Part shown: one piece after another, positions 45,151-53,507 of the stretch
How positions within the stretch are numbered: the stretch's first letter is position 1
Layout: each line of letters begins with the position of its first letter
Assembly: GCA_913019905.1 (NCBI GenBank)
Contig: CAJVZD010000007.1
Location: forward strand, 1-64,000
Direction: 5' to 3'
Source of the DNA: an uncultured Cellvibrionales bacterium
GTDB lineage: Bacteria > Pseudomonadota > Gammaproteobacteria > Pseudomonadales > Dasaniaceae
DNA length: 64,000 nt
Program-made: the position numbers and the translations under genes
Notes under the pieces: generated by a model
What the model saw: the letters and a program-made list of their open reading frames with translations, nothing else
Database searches by the model: none
Told to the model about the DNA's origin: nothing

Positions 45151-47352
45151 CTAGTGCTCGTCGAACAGGTCATTCCATCTAATCGGCAGTGACGTGACTC
45201 TTTTGTTGCTCGCGTCGAAAACCGCATTGGCTATAGCGGCGGGAGTCGGCATTATTGCCGGCTCGCCGGCGCCCGCTGGCGGTATACTCTTGTCTTCCAG
45301 TAAAGCTATTTCTATTGTTGGAGTATCTGACATTCGCGGTAACTGAAATTGATCAAAGTTGGACAAATTCATTTTCCCATCTTTAACAGACAGGTCCTCG
45401 ATTAAGGCCATGCCCAGCCCCCATATCAGGTTTCCTTCAATCAGCGACTCCACAGAATTTGGGTTAATCACAAGACCGCAATCATGGGCGCAATAGAGTT
45501 TTTCAACCTTTACTTTTTTGTTTTTTTTGTCCAGGCAGATTTCTGCAACGACGGCGACGAAGCTTGTTTCTTTATAAATTCCGCAGGCAATTCCACGTCC
45601 CTTTCCTTCCGGCATTGGAACATCCCACGAGGTCATGCCGGCGACTTTCTGAATCACCTTTTTCAGGCGATGATATTCGTTGTCAAGATGGTTCAAACGA
45701 AAGACAACCGGGTCTATTTTCGCCGCGCGAGCTAGGGCATCGACCGTGGACTCTATCGCAAAGGCATTACTGGACGTTGACAGACCACGCCAGGCTCCCG
45801 TCGGCACAGGGAATATTCGATCCCATTGATTAATCTCCTGATGGGCAAATGCGTAGGGAATTCTTGCTCCGCGACTGGCGCCTGAGTCTGCAGAAAAAAA
45901 CAAAATCATCTGATGGACAAGCCTCGGCACTGCGCTGCTGTTAAAAATGACAGCGCCAGAGGAGAACTCATGTTTCCAAAAACTAACCTTTCCCTGTGCG
46001 GTCAACCCCGCTTCGATGTGGTGCCTCGAAGGTGTTCTGAAATAACCATGCTGAAAGTTTTCTTCCCTGCTCCAGATAACTTGTACCGGCTTTTGTACCG
46101 CGTGGGAAAGGTGAATCGCTTCAACGGCTGCAGCGACTATCACCTTTCCACCGAATCCTCCGCCAATGAATGTTGTATGAACATTGATATCTTCAAGTGC
46201 TAACCCGGTTATTTTCGAGGCGAGCTTCTGATGGAAGAACGCGTCCTGACTTCCCACCCATAGGTCGGCACGGTCGCCACGTACGTGTGCGAGACCGGCG
46301 TGGGTCTCCATGGCTGCGTGCGCTCCGAATGGTGTCGAATAGGATAGCGATATCGTTTTCGCTGCCTCACTAACAACGGTGCTAGGATGCACGTCATCAC
46401 GGAGCTTATCGGGGGCGATGCCTTGAGACTTAAGGCGTTCGATATCTAATAGCTCATCGACGTCTTGTTGCTGCCATATTTTAGGAATTTTCCAAGTAAC
46501 GTTTAATTTTTCTAATGCAGAAATGGCCTGAGATTTTGTAGTCGCAACAATTCCCACCAGGCCGTGTTCTATTTTTATGACGACTCTTATCACGCCCTTC
46601 GCTTGTTCGGCAGCGTGTGAATCGACGCTTTCGATCGTTGCCTCGAATGCGGGTGGTTTAACCGTGCAACCGTATAACATGTCCGGCAATTTAACATCGT
46701 GGCAATATTGAGCACTACCGTTAGTTTTCGGCGCTGTGTCTAGCAAAGGTACTCTTTTACCAATCAGCAACTGGTCCTGTGGATTCTGTAACAGAGGTAT
46801 TTCGCTTAGCAATTCGATCTTGGCCTGATTCGATACGATGTCCCCATAAGAAAAGAAACGCTCGGTCCGCCGGTCATAGATGCCACCTTCAGCGTGATCC
46901 AATTCCTCGAGAGAATTACCCAGCCTTGAGGACAAAGCCGTTTTTAACGATTGCTTAAGCCTCCCGCAAGCGAGGCGAATATGCGGGTAAAGAGTCGCTA
47001 TCGATTCGCTTCCTACGGTCATTTTTACGGGGCTGATTTGGTTTGTATGGGGGAAAACCGGATCGACATCTTTAAGACTCATATTGAATTCAGCAGCAAT
47101 TATTTGCGATAGCCCACTGAGTATGCCCTGACCCATTTCTGCTTTCGCCACAAAAAAGCGAACGCGATTCTCTGGGCTTATCTGAATCCAGGCGTCGACA
47201 GATTCCTCGAGATTGTCACTGGTCGTTGGTATAGCAGGAATAAGCGAGCAACCTGTACTGAAGAGCACCGTGGTGCCAATCGATAACCAACCGCTATTTT
47301 TAAGGAATTTCCGTCGAGAATGATTGAAAGTATGTCCTTGTAACTTGCCCAT
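45151..47352 (-). CDS. Molybdopterin-binding subunit of IorB-type hydroxylase
   Basis: The 733-residue product has a Tat signal (HSRRKFLK at residues 11-18) followed by a hydrophobic stretch and FSTGC at residue 35, which could be a lipobox. Xanthine-oxidase-family large-subunit blocks follow: FIGGGFGGK, the TGAWRGLS region and the catalytic Glu in [11 protein letters not shown]. Length and two-subunit form resemble isoquinoline 1-oxidoreductase beta. The substrate is probably an N-heterocycle or aldehyde, but the sequence cannot decide. AAGGGGAT precedes ATG 47352. A 21-bp perfect hairpin lies upstream at 47409-47454. Confidence 0.9.
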   Translation of the reverse strand: MGKLQGHTFNHSRRKFLKNSGWLSIGTTVLFSTGCSLIPAIPTTSDNLEESVDAWIQISPENRVRFFVAKAEMGQGILSGLSQIIAAEFNMSLKDVDPVFPHTNQISPVKMTVGSESIATLYPHIRLACGRLKQSLKTALSSRLGNSLEELDHAEGGIYDRRTERFFSYGDIVSNQAKIELLSEIPLLQNPQDQLLIGKRVPLLDTAPKTNGSAQYCHDVKLPDMLYGCTVKPPAFEATIESVDSHAAEQAKGVIRVVIKIEHGLVGIVATTKSQAISALEKLNVTWKIPKIWQQQDVDELLDIERLKSQGIAPDKLRDDVHPSTVVSEAAKTISLSYSTPFGAHAAMETHAGLAHVRGDRADLWVGSQDAFFHQKLASKITGLALEDINVHTTFIGGGFGGKVIVAAAVEAIHLSHAVQKPVQVIWSREENFQHGYFRTPSRHHIEAGLTAQGKVSFWKHEFSSGAVIFNSSAVPRLVHQMILFFSADSGASRGARIPYAFAHQEINQWDRIFPVPTGAWRGLSTSSNAFAIESTVDALARAAKIDPVVFRLNHLDNEYHRLKKVIQKVAGMTSWDVPMPEGKGRGIACGIYKETSFVAVVAEICLDKKNKKVKVEKLYCAHDCGLVINPNSVESLIEGNLIWGLGMALIEDLSVKDGKMNLSNFDQFQLPRMSDTPTIEIALLEDKSIPPAGAGEPAIMPTPAAIANAVFDASNKRVTSLPIRWNDLFDEH

Positions 47353-47835
47353 GAATCCCCTTTGGAAATGGAAAAATAAAAACAAACCGTGGGGTGATAG
47401 TATTTCGGATATAGCACTGTGTCCTTAACATGAGTTAAGGACACAGTGCTATATTGCGTCTAGTTCATTACTGAGGAATCAAAGGACTTAAGCTGGTTTT
47501 TTCGAAGTGGAGTTTTTCGAAGTGGAGTTATTCCTGATCCAGAATATCTGAATATCCGAATCTCGTGAAAGACGGCTCTTTTTGAATTTCGGCAGACAGC
47601 TCTGAAGCCTGCGAATGTCAATGAAACTTGCAAGGTAATAAATTATTTTCGACTGACTACGTCAAGAAGCGCAAACGAAGAATATATCCATGCAGTAAGC
47701 GTCGTTTTATTCCGCACATTTTCCAGTCAGCTAACATTGCGACGAGATACTCATAAGAAAACCATACGCAATACCTTGTTAACTATATTGAGACTATTGA
47801 CGCTCCGACTGGTTAACACTTTTTTACGCCTGGGG
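47353..47835. other. Intergenic region with hairpin and direct repeat
   Basis: This region lies between the channel gene and iorB, both on the minus strand. It holds the perfect hairpin at 47409-47454 and a 15-base direct repeat TTTTTCGAAGTGGAG in two adjacent copies near 47498-47527. No gene is recognised. Confidence 0.45.
47409..47454. repeat. Perfect 21-bp stem with ATGA loop
   Basis: Arms 47409-47429 (starting ATATAGCACTGTG) and 47434-47454 (ending CACAGTGCTATAT) are exactly complementary around a four-base loop. The element begins 57 bases upstream of the iorB ATG. There is no T-run on either side, so it is not a standard terminator. It may be a leader hairpin, an operator or a mobile palindromic repeat. 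Confidence 0.85.
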
Positions 47836-48921
47836 CTAATCCCCTAAATACCTCGCCAGCGTTTCTCCCCAGTCTTCACTCCTAACAATCCGCAATAAAA
47901 CCCGGTTGATTGGCTCTCGCCATTCACTCTTTTCGGGTAAAGCGAATCCATAATCCTGCCGTTCAAAAGTCAACGGTAATACCTCAACCTGGCCTCCAAA
48001 ATTTTCCCGCGCGAAATAGCGAATTAAGGGGGCATCATACACCATCGCATCTACTCTTCCTTCAGCCACCGCTTGCAAACCCTCACTCACTCCAGGAAAG
48101 GCGCGCACCGCAATTCCATTACTTTTCAAATAGGTTTCGCTTGTCGAACCCGGGACTGTTGCAACCCGCATACGAGAAAGATCGTTGAGGCCCTGTAAAT
48201 TCGTACTGATTTTTTGCACGGTTAAAATACTTGAAAACGCTGCAATGAAGCTGGCCACAATCATTAAAGCGGTGAACATCCAAACGACACCAAAAGCCCT
48301 GCCTATTTTGGTGAGCGGCGTTTTATCGCCATAGCCAACCGTTGTCATCGTCGCGGCTGCCCACCAGAACCCTTCACTGATGTGGCGAATGGTGTGACTG
48401 TCTTCTTCTTTGGGTTCGTGTTTATGTTCAACAAGCCACATGATCCCTCCAACAGCAAACAGAGTAATTATAAGGAGACCGACAACCTGAACAAACTGCC
48501 ATGAAAACAACTGTTGGAACGTTGAAAACCAGATGTTGTTTTCACTCCTGGGTTTGACCGCGATTGCAAATCCGGTGGAATGCAATGGATGAGTGAAATC
48601 CATTACAGACTCTCTCACGTCAGTAACCGTTAATGCAGCCATGGCTATATCCAAGTCGCCTTCACGAATTCGGCCAAGAAGTTCTTGTAAAGAATGCTCC
48701 TCCAGTTTGTAGGTGACATTTAATTCGGTAGCAATCTCCCTCCACAATTCGATGCTGATGCCCGACCAGGTCCCGTCTGGATTTTTAATGCAAAATGGCG
48801 GTGCATGCATAGTCCCGACACGGAGTATTCTCTCCGGATAATACGATTTTTCTTCCTCTTGAGCGGTGGCTGCCAGCGAGCCGCAAGCCACCAAAACCAC
48901 CAGAAAAAAGTTCCTGAGCAT
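47836..48921 (-). CDS. Prokaryotic glutamate-receptor-like potassium channel (GluR0-type)
   Basis: The 361-residue product has a signal peptide (ending ATA-QEE). It then carries ligand-binding lobe S1 (about 32-125), a membrane helix (about 141-165), a pore loop with the potassium filter T194-V-G-Y-G-D199, a second helix (about 207-233) and lobe S2 (about 245-361). This is the family 3 binding protein interrupted by a two-helix potassium channel, as in GluR0. Arg103 (DVRESVMDF) and Asp296 (VYDAP) fit the amino-acid-binding residues. It is likely gated by a periplasmic amino acid. AACGGAAAGGA precedes ATG 48921. No partner genes. Confidence 0.93.
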   Translation of the reverse strand: MLRNFFLVVLVACGSLAATAQEEEKSYYPERILRVGTMHAPPFCIKNPDGTWSGISIELWREIATELNVTYKLEEHSLQELLGRIREGDLDIAMAALTVTDVRESVMDFTHPLHSTGFAIAVKPRSENNIWFSTFQQLFSWQFVQVVGLLIITLFAVGGIMWLVEHKHEPKEEDSHTIRHISEGFWWAAATMTTVGYGDKTPLTKIGRAFGVVWMFTALMIVASFIAAFSSILTVQKISTNLQGLNDLSRMRVATVPGSTSETYLKSNGIAVRAFPGVSEGLQAVAEGRVDAMVYDAPLIRYFARENFGGQVEVLPLTFERQDYGFALPEKSEWREPINRVLLRIVRSEDWGETLARYLGD

Positions 48922-49113
48922 AATCCTTTCCGTTAAAAAGTCGTGTCGCGACTGACCAAAAGCGTTTGCCGACACCTTCAATCTTTACCTTGCTGATTTG
49001 AAGAACACAGCAACTCCTCCATGCAACTGTATGCCTTCTTCATATCACTGACCGTTGATAGCCAATGTAATTCGAAGACCCCCTACGGGCTTAACAGCCG
49101 TATAGGTCCCGAT

Positions 49114-51318
49114 TTATTTTCCTCGGTCGCGACTAAACCCTTCTCCACTAAGCCACTCAAGCGCTTCGAAATCTTTATAAAAGCGGCGTGACAGGTAATT
49201 CTCGTCCACTGGTGAAATAAGTTCCAGTTGATAGTCGATGAGATCTGACTCACCTAAAATATAGGACGTTCTCTTTAGCCCTTTTTTTACTAAAATCAGA
49301 GCAGATTGTTTCAGAATCTTTTGGACCTCAAGAGGGCTGGTAACCCAACGGGTTGTATCAACGAGCAGTGCCCAATTCGACTTGCCAATATCCTTAATAC
49401 TTCCTTCAATATCTACATACATCTGTTTCGCAACACTAACGGTAAATCGGCCATAAACGTTTAGCGATACGAGGTTACCATCAACCGAAATGTCATAACC
49501 TCCTTTGTCACCAATGATCGTAGGCTTTCGTTTCTTTAGGTAAATTTGTAGGCTTTCAAAATCCATGGGTTTCGCGAAATAGTACCCTTGGATGAAATCA
49601 CAACCGTGATCATGGAGCCACTTAACTTGCTCAATGCTCTCCACGCCTTCCGCGACGACATCCATTCCCATACCTTTGGCAAGCCCAAGAATTGAACGCG
49701 CAATACATTCATCGTTCTCCAGCTCAGGTAATCCGTCAACAAACGATTTGTCGATTTTCAATTTTGAAATCGGGAGATATTTAAGTCTCGACAAGGACGA
49801 ATATCCTGTACCAAAATCATCAATCGACAGTTTGATACCCAAATCAGCGATGGCTTGTAATTTAGAGCTCACAATATCTGGATCCTGAGAAAAAAGCTCT
49901 TCGACAACTTCCAGGTGTATTAGCGAGCTAGGAATTTTGTGGCTTTCAAGAGTACGCTCGATCATCGGTATCAGGTCTTTGTTATATAGCTGTTCTGGCG
50001 ACAAGTTCACAGCTACCCAATCAACCTGAAGGTCGTTTTGAATTAATGTGTTCATAGCTTCACAGGCATAATTTAACATCAGCTCACCCAATTCACTCAT
50101 TAATCCAAGCTCGGATATGATCGGCAAGAAAACCCCAGGTGAGACGAGACCCTTTGATGGATGATGCCATCGCACAAGTGCTTCGACACCGGTTACTGCA
50201 CCAGATGAAGTCGATACAATGGGTTGGTAGAATGCGGAAAATTGGTTTTTTTCAAAGGCTTCACAGACATTTTTTTCAAGCAAACGTCTATTTTGTATTT
50301 CATGTGCCCAATTGCTTTCGAAGAAAAGTGTCCCACCTCTTTCTTTTTCTTTCGCTCGATGCATCGTGAGCTCAGCGCTGTGAATGGGATCTGATACTTC
50401 ATAATCTTCAGTGGGATAAATCACCGCGCCGACGGTTCCACGAACCTCTGCCGACTGCCCCAGTGAAATCTCAATCGACCGACTGGCCTGTTCATGAATC
50501 TTTCCAACGAGTTCATTGATTGTATTATCTGAATGAATATCGCTGAGCCAGAATCCGAATACATCACCACTTATTCTCGATACAGGTATTTTGTACTCCC
50601 TAGCTATCTCTGCAAATCTACCTGATAACACCTGAAGAATTGAATCGGTGGCGATGGGGCCATATTTCTCATTAAGAGTTGAAAAATTGTCCAGGCCAAT
50701 TACAACGACAGAACGAGAATAAGGTTTAAGTACTCTGGAGAGATCTTTTAGAATGCGACGGTTAAAAAAGTGCCTACTTTCCAGCGAGGTCAAGTTATCT
50801 GTTTGCTCGATGGTATTTAGTTTGTCCTGAGCTTTAAGCCAACTTTCCTGTCCCAATATAACGGTTATACAATCCGCGACCGCTGTTGCAAATGACAATT
50901 CAACAAGGTCCCACTTTCTTAGTTTTTCAGTTTGCTCTATACACAATACGCCATATAACTGTCCTTCAGAAAACACCGGTGCATCAAGCATAGATTTGAT
51001 ACCGAGCGGTTTCAAATACCCATCGGTGAACTCTCTCGTTCTAGGATCCCCGCGAGCATCAATAGCAACTATAAGACGATCTTTAGTGATTGCTTCAAAA
51101 TATGAAGGGTAGAGCTCCTCACGCAACACTAAACCGCTTTCGTAAGTATCATCGAGTCTTTTGTACAGGTGCTCACAATAAATGGCGTCTTTTTGCTTAT
51201 TTAAAGACCATAAGCTGACTCTCGAAATCGATAGCTCGCTGGCACATAACGCCAAAACCATCCTAATCCTTCTTTCCACGCTATAGTGCACGAATCCGGT
51301 ATTGTGGATGAGCCTCAA
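49114..51318 (-). CDS. GAF - degenerate GGDEF - EAL phosphodiesterase-like protein
   Basis: The roughly 734-residue product has a GAF domain (about 1-150), a GGDEF domain whose site is ISGDVFGF (cyclase activity lost), an EAL domain (about 340-590) with VEALVRW, NLSPEQL, DDFGTGYSS and VAEGVES intact, and a C-terminal 130-residue domain that looks STAS-like. It is probably a cyclic-di-GMP phosphodiesterase with cytoplasmic input. The first TTG is at 51318, but protein-like sequence continues 14 codons upstream (INQVDQFTQLQQSL) to an ATC at 51360 with GGAG before it, so the true start is unclear. No ATG is available in between. Confidence 0.88.
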   Translation of the reverse strand: MRLIHNTGFVHYSVERRIRMVLALCASELSISRVSLWSLNKQKDAIYCEHLYKRLDDTYESGLVLREELYPSYFEAITKDRLIVAIDARGDPRTREFTDGYLKPLGIKSMLDAPVFSEGQLYGVLCIEQTEKLRKWDLVELSFATAVADCITVILGQESWLKAQDKLNTIEQTDNLTSLESRHFFNRRILKDLSRVLKPYSRSVVVIGLDNFSTLNEKYGPIATDSILQVLSGRFAEIAREYKIPVSRISGDVFGFWLSDIHSDNTINELVGKIHEQASRSIEISLGQSAEVRGTVGAVIYPTEDYEVSDPIHSAELTMHRAKEKERGGTLFFESNWAHEIQNRRLLEKNVCEAFEKNQFSAFYQPIVSTSSGAVTGVEALVRWHHPSKGLVSPGVFLPIISELGLMSELGELMLNYACEAMNTLIQNDLQVDWVAVNLSPEQLYNKDLIPMIERTLESHKIPSSLIHLEVVEELFSQDPDIVSSKLQAIADLGIKLSIDDFGTGYSSLSRLKYLPISKLKIDKSFVDGLPELENDECIARSILGLAKGMGMDVVAEGVESIEQVKWLHDHGCDFIQGYYFAKPMDFESLQIYLKKRKPTIIGDKGGYDISVDGNLVSLNVYGRFTVSVAKQMYVDIEGSIKDIGKSNWALLVDTTRWVTSPLEVQKILKQSALILVKKGLKRTSYILGESDLIDYQLELISPVDENYLSRRFYKDFEALEWLSGEGFSRDRGK

Positions 51319-51848
51319 AAGGCTCTGTTGAAGCTGCGTAAATTGGTCGACTTGGTTGATATAGGGCTCCGTCAGAACTTGGGAAGGGCTATTATCTTAG
51401 AATAGTTTAATTATTTATGAATAACAATTAGCTACAGGCTACAGCCCAGCGTTGACTTTAACCCAGATCATTAGCGGTTGACTATTTCGCCTAAAAACGA
51501 ATTGTGTCAATCTTCATACTCTGCATGTTTTATCTCAAGTCGAAAGCTCGAGTCTTTACTGCTGCAACGGAAACTTCATAATTTCCGTATTTCTTGACCT
51601 TAGTGTTTGCGTTAAAGCACAAGAGTCGTTCTGAAGAGATGACTGATTTCTTAGAGGAGATTCCACAGATTAAATTCAGAGAAGAGTAACTTTGCCGATT
51701 TTTAGGACATCGTTAGTTCAAGTCGGAAAATTTTCGGAATTATGGTTGATCGCATTACATTCATTACAAAATCGGATTCGCAAGAGAAGCAAAAGCCGAC
51801 AAAAGAGGCCTCTTGTGTTAGCAAGAGACCTCAGAAGTTACCGTTGGC
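51319..51848. other. Intergenic region between two minus-strand genes
   Basis: 51319-51360 probably encodes the missing N-terminus of the GAF protein. The rest is AT-rich and presumably holds its promoter. The terminator of the downstream-oriented reductase gene lies at 51801-51832. No other gene is recognised. Confidence 0.45.
51801..51832 (-). terminator. Rho-independent terminator of the CurA-like gene
   Basis: On the minus strand GAGGTCTCTTG pairs with CAAGAGGCCTC (one mismatch) around a six-base loop and is followed by TTTT. It starts 17 bases after the reductase stop codon. Confidence 0.75.
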
Positions 51849-52865
51849 TTATTCCTCGGCGATTTTCACAATCTGTTTGCCGAAGTTTTTGCCCTTTAGC
51901 AAGCCGCGAAACAATTCGGGCGCATTGCTCAAGCCTTCGCCGATAGACTCACGGAATTTGATTTTCCCTTCTTTGATCCAGCTACTCAACTGGGTGGTCG
52001 CTTCCAGCCAGCGATCATTCCATTCGGTAACAACAAAGAATCTGTGCTCGGGCACATTTTCAGCATCGGCAAAAATGTGGAAAGGAGAACGAACGTTAGC
52101 AATATCTGTAGAGTTATAAGCAGACACATAACCGCAAATCGGTGCTCTGGAGCCAGGATTAAATAACTTGCTAACTGCCTCGCTCACCTCACCACCAACG
52201 TTTTCGAAATAAACGTCCACACCATTAGGGCAGGCAGCGGCAAGATCCGCTTCCAAGTTACCGGCTTTATAGTCAATGCATTCGTCGAAACCCAACTCGT
52301 CCTTTACATAAGCACATTTCTCTGGACCACCGGCAATGCCCACAGCCCGCAAACCGAGAAGTTTAGCCATTTGACCGACCACCGAACCCACTGCGCCAGA
52401 TGCTGCGGCCACAACCAGTGTTTCACCCGCTTTCGGTTTACCGACTTCTAACAAACCCCAGTAGGCAGTGCGACCGGGCATACCGATGACACCAACGTGC
52501 ATTGAAGTTGTACCCATATCTTTATCTATGGGTCTAACCATAGGATTGTCTGCATCGACAATAAAGTGACTTTGCCATCCGGTATACATCGTGACGTAAT
52601 CACCTACCTTGTACTTGTCCGACTTGGACTCGGCAATAACACCGGCTGATTCAGCGGTCATAACCTCACCGATTTGAAGTGGCTCGGCGTAGCTCTTCAT
52701 ATCGTTCATACGGCCGCGCATGTAGGGGTCTAAGGACAAATCCAACACTTTTATTAGTATCTCGTTGTCACCCAGTTCAGGTAAATCTTTTTCTACCAAA
52801 TCAAAACAGCTGTCATCCGGCTCGCCATTGGGGCGTTTAGCCAATACGATTTGTTGAGTTTTCAT
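51849..52865 (-). CDS. NADP-dependent oxidoreductase, CurA/YfmJ family
   Basis: The 338-residue product has the MDR layout: KTQQIVLAKRPNGEP at the N-terminus, LDLSLDPYMRGRMND, and the cofactor-binding VAAASGAVGSVVGQMAKLLG. These match the CurA/leukotriene-B4-dehydrogenase family, which reduces alpha,beta-unsaturated carbonyls with NADPH. No zinc ligands. AAGGATACC precedes ATG 52865, and a terminator follows the stop codon, so it is monocistronic. Unlike the reductase at 24461, it has no signal peptide. Confidence 0.92.
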   Translation of the reverse strand: MKTQQIVLAKRPNGEPDDSCFDLVEKDLPELGDNEILIKVLDLSLDPYMRGRMNDMKSYAEPLQIGEVMTAESAGVIAESKSDKYKVGDYVTMYTGWQSHFIVDADNPMVRPIDKDMGTTSMHVGVIGMPGRTAYWGLLEVGKPKAGETLVVAAASGAVGSVVGQMAKLLGLRAVGIAGGPEKCAYVKDELGFDECIDYKAGNLEADLAAACPNGVDVYFENVGGEVSEAVSKLFNPGSRAPICGYVSAYNSTDIANVRSPFHIFADAENVPEHRFFVVTEWNDRWLEATTQLSSWIKEGKIKFRESIGEGLSNAPELFRGLLKGKNFGKQIVKIAEE

Positions 52866-53507
52866 GTTCGGTATCCTTGTCATTGGCTTGGAAATAAAAT
52901 GCATCCAAGCCGGATTGTCGATTAATTATCGTTTTCTGAGCGGGCCTAACTTAAAAGGTGGTCTTACACTTTTTAAGACTTATTTTCCGAGCGGGATATT
53001 AGCACAGAAGATTGCCGGGAAGTTACCCAGACGCATCGATTTAAAACATGTCTCTTCACCTGTAATCCCTTGGTTTTTCGAGCACTTCCTATTCACGTCC
53101 AGCTCCTATCGTACGGGTCCATTTATACAGCGCTTAAATCACAAAAATGGTTCAATTCAAATTATGCTTTATCGCCAAATTGATCATCGACCTTTTAAAC
53201 GTTTCAGTGTTAAGGCGCAAATGCACGCAGGTCCCAAAACCTTCAGAAACCCACCATTGTGAAATTATGTATCACACCACTTACATATTGACAGCTATTA
53301 TGCCAATATATAGAATCAATCTTTCTTAAATTCCGAGCGAGCCGAACCAGCTTTACCGGATGATACGCTCTATTTGACTACTCGATGCAATCCATAGATA
53401 GAGAAGCTGGCATACCACCGCTTAACGGTATTGAAACGGATTCGCGGAATTATGCGAAAGTCCGCTGACCGGATTATCCAATTCACCTTCAAAAACGCAG
53501 AAACATT
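52866..53507. other. Divergent intergenic region
   Basis: About 640 bases between the reductase (minus) and sulfatase (plus). A 132-codon plus-strand frame (52864-53262) overlaps the reductase start and has no ribosome-binding site or recognisable motif; it is not called. Nothing else was found. Confidence 0.4.

Noticed and set aside
47498..47527. Two adjacent copies of TTTTTCGAAGTGGAG
   Set aside because: Noted in the intergenic entry, but only two copies with no clear regulatory or mobile context.
52864..53262. 132-codon plus-strand frame
   Set aside because: It overlaps the start of the reductase on the other strand, lacks a ribosome-binding site and has no motif.
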